Under the pieces are notes generated by a model. The model made no database searches. It saw only the letters and a program-made list of their open reading frames with translations, and was not told where the DNA came from. Source: Paramacrobiotus metropolitanus (lineage: Eukaryota; Tardigrada; Eutardigrada; Parachela; Macrobiotidae). From it: 64,000 nt of DNA. Positions within the stretch are counted from its first letter, which is position 1; the number at the start of each line of letters is the position of its first letter. Location of the stretch: the NCBI RefSeq assembly GCF_019649055.1, contig NW_026570311.1, positions 540,020 through 604,019 of the forward strand, read 5' to 3'. Below are positions 12,701 to 23,878 of the stretch, piece by piece. The translations under genes and the position numbers were made by a program.

Positions 12701-15700
12701 TCCCGTCAGGCTCTATAATCTCGGTGCTTTTGCAGCGCTCCCGTGGATACTCCCTAGGCGCCACGGATCGCCACGACCGCCAACGTAAGTAACAATTTTT
12801 ATTTCCGCATTTTACATTAACTGCAAAGATTTGTTATACTTTGGTGGTATAATTTCCCTGTAGTTACTAATGCGCTAATAATGGTACAGTACCGGGACTT
12901 ACTGTAACAGTCATAATATAGATTTAAAAATCGATTTATTGGCAGTACTTTCTTACGTATCGTTTGATGGGCAGGCGACACCTACGGACGCAGCTCGTAC
13001 GGTCAAGGTCAGCAGGGATACGGCGCGGATCGTGACCGTTCCTGCGGCTACGGCGGGGATCACTACAACACGTCGCGCAGTGACTACGGCGCCCGCGGCG
13101 GTAACGGTGGCGACAGCTATCTGTCACGCGGCAATTACGGCGATCAATCGACTTCCCGGGGCGGTTACGGCGGCGACAGCCAGGGATTGCGCGGCAACTA
13201 CGGCGCTGATTATTCTGCTACCTCTCGGGGCGGTTACGGCGGCGACAGCCAGGGATTGCGCGGCAACTACGGCGGTGATTATTCGGCGTCCCGGGGCGGT
13301 TACGGCGGCGACAGCTATACCTCGCGTGGCGACAACTACGGCCGTTCGTACGGGGGAGCGGAGCAGTACGGACGCGGGATCGGCGGGGGGAACGAGACGT
13401 ACGGACGCCATCAGAGCGGCTACGGACAGGATTACGGACGCCAGGGCGGCTACGGCGGCGGCAGCAGCAGCTGGGACACCGGGCGCGGCAACCAGGGCAG
13501 CTACAGCCAGGGCATTCAAGGTCAGTGGAAATTTTTCAAGGTCACTGTTGTAACGTTGTTGACAACTTGCATGCAAATGGAAGAATTTTTTTTATAATTA
13601 ATTCTGTAATAAAATGTTATTTCGACGGGATTAATGTTTCTTTGGTAAATAAATCTGTAAATTAACTTTAAATTAATTCCTTTTTTACAATTTATTCTGT
13701 TTGAAATTATCTCAACGGGAACCAATACTGATTTCCTTTTGTAAATAATTCTGTAAATTTAATTTGAATAAATTTCTGTTTTACAATTTAATCTGTTTTA
13801 AATTGTTGTAACGGTAACTGGTATTTTTTTTTAACAGTTTTCTGCACTTTCGCTCGAATTCGTTATTTTTTCTAGTAATAAATTCTGTAATAAAACCAGT
13901 AAATTATTTGTCATGTTTTGCTGGTTATTTTATTGCACGATTTATTAATTATGATTTACTGCCGTTTTTCCCATTTGAGTTTTTGTGACGCCGTTTTGCA
14001 TGCAGTTGCAAAAATCCACGTCATAATATATTTTACGATTTGAAATTAATTCATGGATTTAGTAGATTAATTCCATCATTAAAAAACTGTCGGTTGTGGC
14101 AACGTACGATTTTGCTGAAAATTTAAAATTAATATCGCAAAAAATGTAGAATTAATTTCGCAGCAATTTTTCATGATTGGAGAAATTGATGAATATTTTT
14201 TTAATTGCAGGATACAGCCACAACCGCCACTGGTAGAGCGGATTTTCCTGGGTGAAGGAGTCTCGTTCCCGGCCCGGTTTCACCGGTTCCTCATATGGCG
14301 TCGTCATCGTTTTACCATGCTTGATCATGCGTTGTGCGGCTGAATTTTTTTTTACTAATTTCTGTTGCGTTTTGGCAGTTGGTTGACGGTAGAATTTACT
14401 AGTGTTCTCAATTGGTGACATTTTAATTTAATTGGACATTTTTTTGCTGAAGAGTTTTGCGCTTATAATTGACTTGTTTGGATCGATGTGATCGCCTAAC
14501 TGTTGTCGAGAAGAAATTAAAATCAGTGTAATAAATCGTTGGAAAATAATTTTGTAAAATGCACATCTGTAAAAATACAGTAAGCTGAGAATAATGATTG
14601 CTAATAAATTGCGGAAAGCATTAAATAAAATGCAGCACCGTACCTGCTTAGTGAATACGCTATATTTGATACCAACACGGAGAAAGGATTTTTTTTTGTA
14701 TGCACAGAAATTATGAGAATTTTCGCTTGGGTTCCTCCTCATCGGAGAAATTTAAATAAAAATATTTAATCAAAATATTTAATGAGAAATAATGCGTTTA
14801 TTCAGGAACGAACGTTCCAACGTCCAATAGCGCTGTGCTGGTGCTTTTATCGCGAGTAGTTATTCAAACATATGGCAATAATCTATTATTATTTCCAATA
14901 AAAATCGGTTTAATAATGCATTGATCTGTTTAATATTTCAATAGTTTATTATTCAGTTGCAGTATATTTTCCCGTTTTTCTGTTTTATTTATTTTTATTC
15001 TTGATATTTATTTATTTTCGAATATGAAGATTTATAAATGTAGTTTTCTATATGATTTTGGGTTAGGTGTCTGGACACCGATTTACCGAAACAGAAGGTG
15101 CTGGGCGGACTGATTTCGGCCGGCAGCATCGAGGCGCAGTACCTGACGACGGTCAACATTCGGCAGGTGAACGGATTGGCGCCGGGCAAGAACAACTCCC
15201 TGCCCGATCCCTACGTGACGTTGGAATGCGAAGGACGCAACGCCAAGACGCCGGTCATCCGCAACAGCACCGACCCGGTGTTCGACGAAATGGCCCTCTT
15301 CTACCGCAAGTCCCTCAACACCCACATCAAACTGCAGGTTAACTAAAATTAACAGAAAATCATATGCGCAGTGAAATGAGCTTTACAACCAATTAATGAA
15401 ATTTTGAGATGACAGTATTATTTACGGGTAATCAGAGCGAATAACACGCTCGGCGCATCGATACGTCTGCGTTGAATTAATCATATAACTTCAGAACAAT
15501 TAAATTGTAAATCTTTTAAAATTATTGGATGTATGTATCACATAATTTCAATAATGGGTTATTTTGAAATTTCTTGTGAATTAACATTTTTAATAATTTT
15601 TAAAATATTCCTTGACTATTTCGTTATTAAATATTCGTATATACCTTGTATTTGTGCAGTTCAAAAATGATGTACGGCGTAAAACAGTTTTACTGCTGGT

Positions 15701-16579
15701 ACTCGTTGTTAAATTTCTGCTAAAGATTTCGCGATAATTTATTTATACGGAAATATACCTCATAATAACAACTAATAATGCGTTATTTTTATTAACATTC
15801 CGATGTACTTGTACATTTACAATGGACGCCAAAATTGTCTTACACTTATGTAATCACAAAACTCGCGCAACCAAGCAGTTTTCTGTACTCAGACAGCCAA
15901 ATTTTTGACTGGCCATCGGCCTGCTGACATTTACACTTGCACCTTGCGCATTTCCCAACGAAAACCATCGACCAATATCTCAAACGAATGAGGAAAAAAT
16001 TTCAAGAATTTAGATACCAAACAAGGTGTTCTTTATAAGATCTAAGAGATAATCCAGGCATCCAAAGTTTCTCGTAAACATAGCATAGGATTTGCATCTG
16101 CGGTTTGGTTTCAGTTTTCACAAAAAATCGTGTGCTTTGTCTACGACAAACTAAAATGGCTCGATTTTCTCTTAGATCTCATGAAGAATGACCCGTTTGG
16201 TATCAAAATTATTGAAATTTTTTTGTCTTTCGTTTGAGATATCGCTTGATGGTTTTCGTTGGGAAATACGCCAGGAACAAGTGTTCGTATTCTTGCGCGC
16301 TTTCTGTTTATTGGTCATTTGGTCCTGGCCATTTATTTTTATTGGTCATTCGGTCCCGGACCGAATGTAAGAGAATTTTGGCTTCCATTGTAGGTAATCA
16401 ATAGCAATCTGGTGAAGGACGTGGTGCTGGGCGAGTGCCTGCTGCCGGCCGACCAGCTGACCAACGGACAGCAGCTGCAGTTCCAGGTGCCGCTGCACGC
16501 CAAGGACAATCCCGGCGCCGCCGTGTCCGGCGTCGTCGTCGTCGAGATCGCCACGTATGACGACTTGTCGGCGGTGTAA
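6793..16579 (+). CDS. Calpain-5-like cysteine protease (CysPc, C2-like, C2)
   Basis: Ten exons: 6793-7053, 7214-7378, 7438-7646, 7866-7894, 7959-8116, 8194-8402, 9523-9796, 11021-11340, 15067-15337 and 16394-16579. Phases agree throughout and give 693 residues. The calcium-activated protease core carries all three catalytic residues: Cys ~124 in [12 protein letters not shown], His ~293 in [10 protein letters not shown] and Asn ~330 in [11 protein letters not shown]. After the core come the C2-like calpain domain (exons 7-8) and a true C2 domain ([12 protein letters not shown], exons 9-10). There are no EF-hands, so this is the CAPN5/6 (TRA-3) architecture; human CAPN5 is about 640 residues. 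I chose the ATG at 6793 because the family has a short N-terminus; an in-frame ATG at 6688 would add 35 Ser/Pro-rich residues. Intron 8 (3.7 kb) contains another gene on the same strand. Confidence 0.9.
11341..12582. other. Calpain intron 8, part before nested gene
   Basis: AT-rich intron sequence. It includes the likely promoter of the nested Gly/Tyr-rich gene. A hydrophobic open frame at 11887-12171 has no recognisable similarity and I do not call it a gene. Confidence 0.4.
12583..14236 (+). CDS. Gly/Tyr/Arg-rich low-complexity protein, nested in calpain intron 8
   Basis: Four exons (12583-12651, 12736-12784, 12975-13520, 14211-14236) keep phase and give 229 residues. The N-terminal ~40 residues are charged ([18 protein letters not shown]). 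The rest is Gly, Tyr, Ser, Arg and Asp in loose repeats of SRGGYGGDS and LRGNYGxDYS; one unit of about 22 residues is repeated almost exactly at the DNA level near 13160 and 13228. The last exon encodes only GYSHNRHW and a stop. There is no signal peptide or membrane segment, so it should stay inside the cell. RGG/YGG composition is typical of RNA-binding or condensate-forming disordered proteins, but no RNA-binding fold is present; a structural role is also possible. A paralogue at 17791 shares the first intron position and phase, the last intron phase and the GY...HW ending. The gene lies wholly within a calpain intron. Confidence 0.7.
14237..15066. other. Calpain intron 8, part after nested gene
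   Basis: Very AT-rich. No gene is seen. It ends in the acceptor TTAG before calpain exon 9. Confidence 0.4.
15905..16330. repeat. Hairpin element in calpain intron 9
   Basis: Arms of more than 110 bp at about 15926-16060 and 16160-16300 are inverted copies. The left arm has ATTTCCCAACGAAAACCATC and TCTCAAACGAATGA; the right arm has the complements GATGGTTTTCGTTGGGAAAT and TTCGTTTGAGATAT. The outer ends start GGCC and finish GGCC. It is a MITE or foldback relic. Target-site copies are not clear, so the exact ends are uncertain. Confidence 0.55.
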
Positions 16580-17790
16580 ACACCCGCTTGGAAGTTTTTC
16601 ACGAACGCTTTTCACGTAGCTTGGCTTGCCGTTATTCTCTGGCTGTCGGTGTCATGGAAAAAATAATGTGATTATCAAATAGAGTTTTGCATTCACATGG
16701 TGACATGTTATTTTTTATTTACTTTATTTAATCTTGTGTACGACGTGGACATGACGGAATTTCTGAATTGCCATACTTTCTCATGTGTTGTTAAAGTGTT
16801 GTTATATTTTTGAGATAAAGTACTCGTATAAAATATCAGTTGTACTCGTATATACAATACGTGTACCCACAACAGTAAATAGAAAGATGTATTAAGTGAA
16901 ATAAATATGTAGTAAATATGTTTGTATATATGCCGCTTTTCTGGCAGCCAATAACTCGTGTAGCGTATTATTATTATTATTATTTATCTAAAAATTTAAG
17001 CAATTATGTAATAGTATAAATGTTTTTATATTTATATGTTATGCAAATATATCTAAAAATATAAGTGAAAAATATATTTTTATGTTTCTTGTATTTTTGT
17101 TTAACTGCGTGGAAACAATATCCTACGTATAGTGCTTATCGTATAAAGGTATCGTATAACTGTCAGCGACACATGAGAACTGAAAGGTAAATATTATTGA
17201 ACAAGCCGGCTGCAACAAAAACCACACGCATCGTCATCCCGCTACACTTAACCTGATGGTGTAACAAATCAACCGTTTTGCATGCGACATGTATCATTGT
17301 GTGCTTCTTCTATTCATATACGTAATATTCGGATGGCATTTCACGGAATATCCCCAACACATTCAATTACACTTTATAAAAAAATCGATAGTCGCTGGGC
17401 GATGCAGATGGCATATTCTCCATGTATTAACCATGTATAGCGTATAGCGCAACTCTGTATATCGCCATGTATAGCGCAACTCCAACCGGAACTTCCGCCG
17501 GTGCGGAATTGTATATTGTGTACTGTAAAGGTGCCGTGCTATTGTACATGCAGAAGTTGGTACATATGCAGTTATATCGACAGGTGGGAAAATCCTCTTG
17601 CCGGTAATTACGCCGTGTTGTGGAGAAAAAGGGGATATCTTTGCCAGCTTTTAGCTTTGCAGTTCGCTCGCTCTGTACTTTCTCTTAAGTAACTTATTTT
17701 GCATGATACATGTAGTAGGGACGTCTGTAAGGAGCTTATATACCATTAATTCCTGTTTTATACCGGATACCTCTTAACACGTAAAGAAAA
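16580..17790. other. Calpain 3' UTR and intergenic spacer
   Basis: AT-rich, with an AATAAA at 16899-16904 that could serve as calpain polyadenylation signal, and an ATT microsatellite near 16966. The sequence ATATATACC at about 17735 sits 50 bp before the next start codon and is TATA-like. Confidence 0.35.
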
Positions 17791-19340
17791 ATGAATGACA
17801 AGGGACGATTTTATTCCGGCCATAGCGACGATCACCGATATGGCCGGGCCTGGCGGGATCAGCAGAACGACGTAAGTAGCCGCTGGCATATTTTCATTAT
17901 TTGTAACGATGAAATGAATAGTGTACACTGTACAGCGTACTGGTTAGGTTGGAACCTGGGGCGCACCGGCATGTGATTTCGAAGACAGGAAATTTTATTA
18001 GTTTTTATTACGTTATTTTTTTTGCTGCGACAATCGTCGCGAATGATACAGTTATATAGACAGGCATTATGAATTATTGGTAAATGACTTTGTTGGTATT
18101 TTACAGCAGCACAGCCGCGATCGCGGCTACGACCGGGACCGGTATGCCTTCGGCTCCAGCCAGGCGGAGATCCACCGCCACGACCACCGGGACGCGGCGG
18201 AACTGCACTCCCGGGAGCCCTACCGCGACCGCAGTACTTACCAACCGGCGTACACACCCGCGCCGCGCATTTTACGCCCTCTCGTTGTAGGCGACTACAA
18301 CGGCCAACGGGACCATTCTACCGGCAATCAGTATGCTGGGAACTACGGCAGCGAGCCCCGCCATGCGCATCGCTATGGAGACGATCCCTTCGGCGGCCTG
18401 TCGCCCGTCCAGAATGGCCGGCACGGACGCGGATATGAAGGGCAGCCAGGATACCCGGGATACGGACAGGCAGCGTATGATCGCGGTCAGTCCAACGCGG
18501 GTGGACAAGGAAAAGGTGAGCCCAAGAAACCCACACCTTGGCGTTTACGTTTACCTTGGAGCAAAACGTGTCGTTTTCCGGAAACACCTTATATAATAAT
18601 TATGGCTCCATGTATTTATCCGAATAACTCATCGTAAAACTGAATTATTTATCATATGCATTACGATACTTGTAGCGCAGTGACTGCTTCCTAAGCGCGC
18701 TTAATATCATAAGTACTACCTGTACTTTTACACAAGAAATTAATCATCTGGCTTGCACAGGAAGTTCTGACAAACATAAATACATAGACAGATAGGAGAA
18801 TATCTAATATGCGCTATGTACTCGTACATGAAGCATATAAAACGTGCTTCCTGACCATGGTGAGAATGAAATGGTATGGAACTGAGCGTAACCCCGGTCT
18901 TTTTCCTCTCATTCTACCTTTACGCAATAAATAAATCGCCGGGCTAGTACAGATAATAAATTTATTGTTTGTGTGTTGTTAGTATGCGCACAGATTTATG
19001 TGTTTCTTATATAATATAACAAGTACATACACGTATATACACGTACAAGTTTATGTGTACAAGCTTATACTTTTCTTGTTGTTGTACACGTACAATTTTT
19101 TTCTTGTTGTAGTATGTGTGCTTCTTTTCTTTTTAACTTGCATTGAAAAACGATTTGACCAATAAAATGCGGATTACAAGTACCGAACATACTCGAACTG
19201 GTAAAAGTTGTAAAACTGCTGCCACCACTATTGCTACATGTAAATACTGTACTGTAAAGTCATAAGCATGATGCGAAAACCAACAATGTTATGGCTTTGC
19301 AGGATACGGGAACTACACTGGCGGTGGAGGCCATTGGTGA
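17791..19340 (+). CDS. Gly/Tyr/His/Arg-rich low-complexity protein, paralogue of 12583 gene
   Basis: Three exons (17791-17871, 18107-18515, 19303-19340) keep phase and give 175 residues. The start is charged (MNDKGRFYSGHSDDHRYGRA); the middle is rich in Arg, Asp, His and Tyr (RDRGYDRDRYAFGSS), then Gly/Tyr/Pro (GQPGYPGYGQAAYDRG). The last exon encodes GYGNYTGGGGHW and a stop, matching the GY...HW end of the nested gene. The first intron is phase 0 after a short acidic/basic exon and the last intron is phase 1, as in that gene. Compared with it, this copy lacks one small exon and is less repetitive and more His-rich. There is no signal peptide. The function is unknown; a disordered, RNA- or condensate-related role is inference from composition. 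Confidence 0.65.
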
Positions 19341-20302
19341 AGGCGCGTTGGAGGTCACTGGTGAAGGCACTGTGGAACACCGTTACACCGGTGTACTTTT
19401 TTTGTTACGACACTCATTAGAATGTTTTCGTTTAAAAATCATATCATTCTTCAGCTCTTGTATCTGTACAAGCGTATTCCAAAATGTTTTAAATTAACTT
19501 TTAATGGACGGATCTGGATAACATGCAAGAAAGCGCTGTAACAGCAAATGATCAGCGCAAATTAAATTGCTAAGTAAGTTTTCTTTGCAGTCTTTTCTGA
19601 GGCTTTTTCTGTCCCTGCTTGCGAAACTTGTGGCACATGGGGCAAAATCCTAAATTACTGTTCGTGGTGAAATGTTTTTTCATAAAACACACGAGATGTG
19701 TTCTACTCCGATTTTGAGACTATACGGATCAGTGCCAGCATCGCGTTAATCGCAGTAACATAGCGTATACAGTATATAAAAAAAGTTTTTCACTGATAGC
19801 AGACTTGCCGAAGTGTACCACGTGAGCACGCGGTGAAACAATGGTGTTGTACAGTGTTTTGTAGTACGGAATCTTTTTTCACACTTCCTCTACTCGTACA
19901 TCAAGTAAACCGATAAACACTTACACCGGCAAAACAGCATTATCATTACGATTTGCTGACGTGATTTACTGCAGTAAATTACTGAAGCCATAATCCACAT
20001 CCGGTATGTCGTTGCCTTGGGGAGATGTGCATTTACGTCAGCACCTACTTAACGCTGCAGCTGGTGTGGCCGCACTTACGAGTAGAGTATGTTGTGCTGA
20101 TGTCGCTGTATAACACAACACAGCGCGCTAGATTGGGTTGTCTAATAGAACAGGTTTCGGCTTCCAGTACATGTTGTGATTCATACCTTTACAGTTTGCA
20201 CGTATGTGTCTGCTTTAGAGAATACGTTGCAGAGCATCTACTCCGATGATGCTACATTTTTATCATTAATATTAATTCTTTCTGTGAATCCGGCTCAGAG
20301 GA
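19341..20302. other. Intergenic before F-box copy 1
   Basis: AT-rich spacer carrying the presumed promoter of F-box copy 1. Nothing else is recognised. Confidence 0.4.
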
Positions 20303-22836
20303 ATGGACCGCGATAACGCCGTGTACGTTCAGGGCCGCGATGAGCGTATGCGATACGGGCGTGTGGTAGACGTGGCAGAGGATGGCCTCTTCATCGACCT
20401 GCTCTGCCGCAACCGCCGACGTGAATACGCGCCGTTCGGCAGCGTCTTCTTCCCCGATCTGACGAGCTCCCAGGATCTCGTCCGTCTGTATACTCTACAA
20501 CGATCCGGTGTCCCGCTGGAGGTTCTGGTGCCGGAGACACCTTCCGGTCCGTGGATTTGGCACCCGGGCAAAATACGCTACGGAGGACAATATCCAGACG
20601 GTGGCGGGGCCGTTGTCCAGTGGACGAGCCCGGACAGCGGCGAGCGGTGTACCGATTTCGTCCCTGTCCAACGCCTGCGTCCCGTTATGGATGACGTCTA
20701 CACTAATGCATACTCCAGCCAATGCGTTCATCCAGGCACGTTTATCAAGCGCAGTGTGGACCTGGGCAGGAAGTATCGCTTGTTGTCTGCTGAAGAAGCC
20801 GAGGCGCTCATCAAGCGGCTGAATAGTTACGACCTATTTCTGCTTTCGCCGGTTTACATTGCTGACATTGTGGACGGCAAGTTGCATTACATTTGCCAGC
20901 TCAGTTATAATGAAAGCCTTATGTCCAGAACGGAACTGTCGGTAAGAAAGAGCTCGGATTCCGGCGGTAGATGTTCTGTTTTGTATACCGTCTGGCAGGT
21001 GCCCTTGTGGTTGCGTTTGCCGCGATAGATAATGAACGGTGTCTATCGCCGTCCCCGGATTTACACTCCGGCAAAGCCGTCCGCGCCACAATGCACAGTC
21101 TGGCAATACCGTCCGAGTGGAGTGAAATTCCAAATATCGAAGAGTTAGAATAATACTTGGCGGCAAAAATTATGTCGGGCGTTTTTTTGGGCCGGCGGAT
21201 GGTTTTGCCGGTTACGAACGCTCATAAGCCAGACGGTAGACTATGCTGTACTAGCAATGTGTTGCATGGTTTTCAGAAATCCGTTAACTACTTCAATAAG
21301 CAGCTGCTCAAAATGGTCCATGATCCCCCGGACACGACAACCCCGGCAATTGAAATGATCGCGTTACCAGCCGAATGCCAGCCGGCAACTTCGTCCAAAG
21401 ACGTTAATTCGGTAAGAACGAGTTCTGGTTTTGCGGTCGCCGGCAGATGTTATGCTTGGTTTTCTTGGTTTTGTAGTATTGGTGCCTTGTACGGTTTCAG
21501 GAAAGCGGGAACCGCTTCTATAACAAGTTGCTCAGATCGTTTAGGCGCCCTTCTGTAAGAAAGAAGCCCGAGGTAACGGATGACGGTATGACGATGCCCT
21601 TACCGGCCGAATTGTGGCAGGAGGTCTTTTCCCACTTGGACACCGTGACACAGACGAAGGTGCGTGCGGTGTGCGTCTTGTGGAGCCAGATCCTGGATGC
21701 GCCAGACCTGCGTTCTACGATCACCGTCCGCGATGATTATGACAAGAATGGCAGATTCGGCCATTTTCCCTCATTGGCGTCGATTTATAAGTGCTTACGC
21801 CCCGGCACGGACCGTCTTGCCATAACCCACCACCTTGACGGGGAGTGGATGAGTATGGACTACGCGATGATGTTTGCAGACATGATGCAGTTCATCGCTG
21901 CGCACCGCCGCGGCATCCACCTGCGTTCGGTGTATCTACAGCGCGTCAAACTGGACTTCGTGCTGGACAGCAGTGTCGATCACAGTCTCGTGGCCGAATG
22001 CGCCCTGCATCAGGCGGTGGAGCGCGCGTACTACTGGCTGCAGAATTTCACTACCAAATACCGCGGTTGGTGTTGCGATACGATCCACCAAGACGACTGC
22101 GATGCTGGCCTGCGAGTTTTATACCGATCCGCCGCGGGGATTTAAAGTAAAGTTTGAAATATAGAATTCCCAGCGCGCGCTTACCGCGCAATGATAAGGA
22201 CGGCTGCGCGTTGTGGGAGGCGTTGGAGAGTGCCTTACCGAAGCCGCGCAAGGAGGAACTGAACGCGCTAGGGAAATGGTTGGTAATGAGACGGGATTCG
22301 GATGCACAGTGCCACCTGAAGAAAGCCGTTTGCAAGGTAAACATGGCATTTAATTTAGGGAAGTGTGCTGAATTTGAAATGCAGAGTTTTATTTTACGCA
22401 TGAAACTCCGACCGGAAATGCGCCCACAAACGATTTTTACACCAGTGTAGACAAATCAGTTGGCAACAGAATGTCAAAAATAAGTATTTTTATTGCAAAA
22501 AAGTGTTTGGGGTTGTACATGTACACGAATTTGGCACAATGTACCGGTACACTTACCTTAAACCTTTCTATTTTAACTGCCAGTAAATTTAAATTTTTGT
22601 TTGTTTACCAGTTTGACGCTGTATGAATACACCGAGCTGATTACTTTATTTGGCAGATACTGTGTGCAGTACAATCGTTTGATCCGCGCCCGTCGTCACA
22701 CTACAGCGATAGAAAGTGGTGCGTGGACGGCCTGGGAAGCTTTAGGGTACAACTGAAAAAATTGTCGCGGATTTCTTTGCACTTCCTCGTGCAGTTACAC
22801 AAGCAGACGACGGAGGGAGGAAAGCGGCTTTTGTGA
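20303..22836 (+). pseudogene. FMRP-N-like/F-box family, copy 1 (frameshifted near C-terminus)
   Basis: Exons by comparison with copy 2: 20303-20941 (Agenet 1, Agenet 2 and KH0-like segment), 21277-21411, 21501-22336 (F-box at about 21590-21700, reading PLPAELWQEVFSHLDTVTQT) and 22657-22836. The first three-quarters is open and well conserved. In exon 3, near 22103, about five bases are missing relative to copy 2, so the frame ends in VLYRSAAGI; about 60 bp later a one-base gain leaves the exon out of frame with exon 4, although exon 4 itself is open (FDPRPSSHYSDRKWCVDGL). It could still make a truncated protein that keeps the F-box. The two indels could also be assembly errors, which read depth would settle. 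Confidence 0.7.
22510..22565. repeat. Solo end of the 925-2876 repeat family
   Basis: In reverse complement this reads GGTACATTGTGCCAAATTCG, close to the TIR of the TTAA element at 925. It lies in the last intron of F-box copy 1. Confidence 0.35.
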
Positions 22837-23878
22837 GAGCCTGATCCATTTTGCTACGTACTCGCTTTCCGGATTGTGTGTCCGGAGGCACGGAATTCTG
22901 CACGTTGTTCCACTTCCACAAGATAAAAACTCCTCTAAAAACTGATTAAGGGATAACCATGGTGGCTATGCCTGTACCAACCACGTGTTAGGACGATAGT
23001 GTTGTGCGGAATCTGTATCATACTTCCTGTATGTAGAGTATACCAGTAAATACCGCCATGTGTCTGTATATAGGTACACAACCATTACAGTACAGTATGG
23101 TAGATCCGCGAACTTGATGCACTGTACCAACTTATTTCGAAAATTCTGATTCCGGGTTTTGATAGCCTTTAGGCAGATATACATCTCAACGTTAGCACTA
23201 CGCTGCGGTTGCTCATGTGCATTACCAATTACTTGTTGCACATCCAAATACACAATACAGTATGGTTACTTCGGAGTATGGTATACAAATATTCTCCTCG
23301 CATATGCATGTGTATAGAAGAAAGGATCATAATATTTATTTGTACCCGGTCAAGTTCTACTGTAATCAGATAAACAAAACCTAGCATCTTTAGCAACAGA
23401 ACGGCGCTCCATTTCCCCTAGCACATTGAGCACATTGAGCACAATGTAAAACCTAGTACATTGAGCAACATAGCTTCTCCTCATTTCCCCTGTTTTGTGC
23501 CCAACGACGTCAACCCTGCCCAGCGGAATGAACCGTGTAAACCTGATATATATCAGCTAACTACGTAAATTCCGATTCCGGGTTTAATAGGCCTTGGGCG
23601 GATATATATCTCAAATTTAGTGATTATTGATTACCTTTAACGCTGCTGTAGCTCTACGTTGACAACAAGTTGTGTGTTACCCGTACAGATATGTTTACAA
23701 CGGGGTTTAAACTGCACTAAAAAGTATTCTTCGAGCATGTGCAACTGTCACAATATTTATTGGTAGCCGAGTCAACTCTAATCAGACAAACGAAATTCGA
23801 ACCTAGCATCTTCAGTACAAGAACCGCTCTCCAATTCCGCCATTTTGTACCTAAACGTCATCAACGTTGCCCCGTGAA
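22837..23878. other. Spacer between F-box copies 1 and 2
   Basis: Contains short direct repeats (ACATTGAGCACA near 23420-23470; GGCGGATATATATCTCAA near 23595, echoed near 23175). There is no gene. The conserved 5' flank of the family (exon-proximal CATTTTGT...AACGTCATCAACG) begins at about 23830. Confidence 0.4.

Noticed and set aside
13124-13576. Ala/Val-rich open frame on the minus strand
   Set aside because: It is the shadow of the Gly/Tyr-rich exon, produced by its GGC/TAC repeats.
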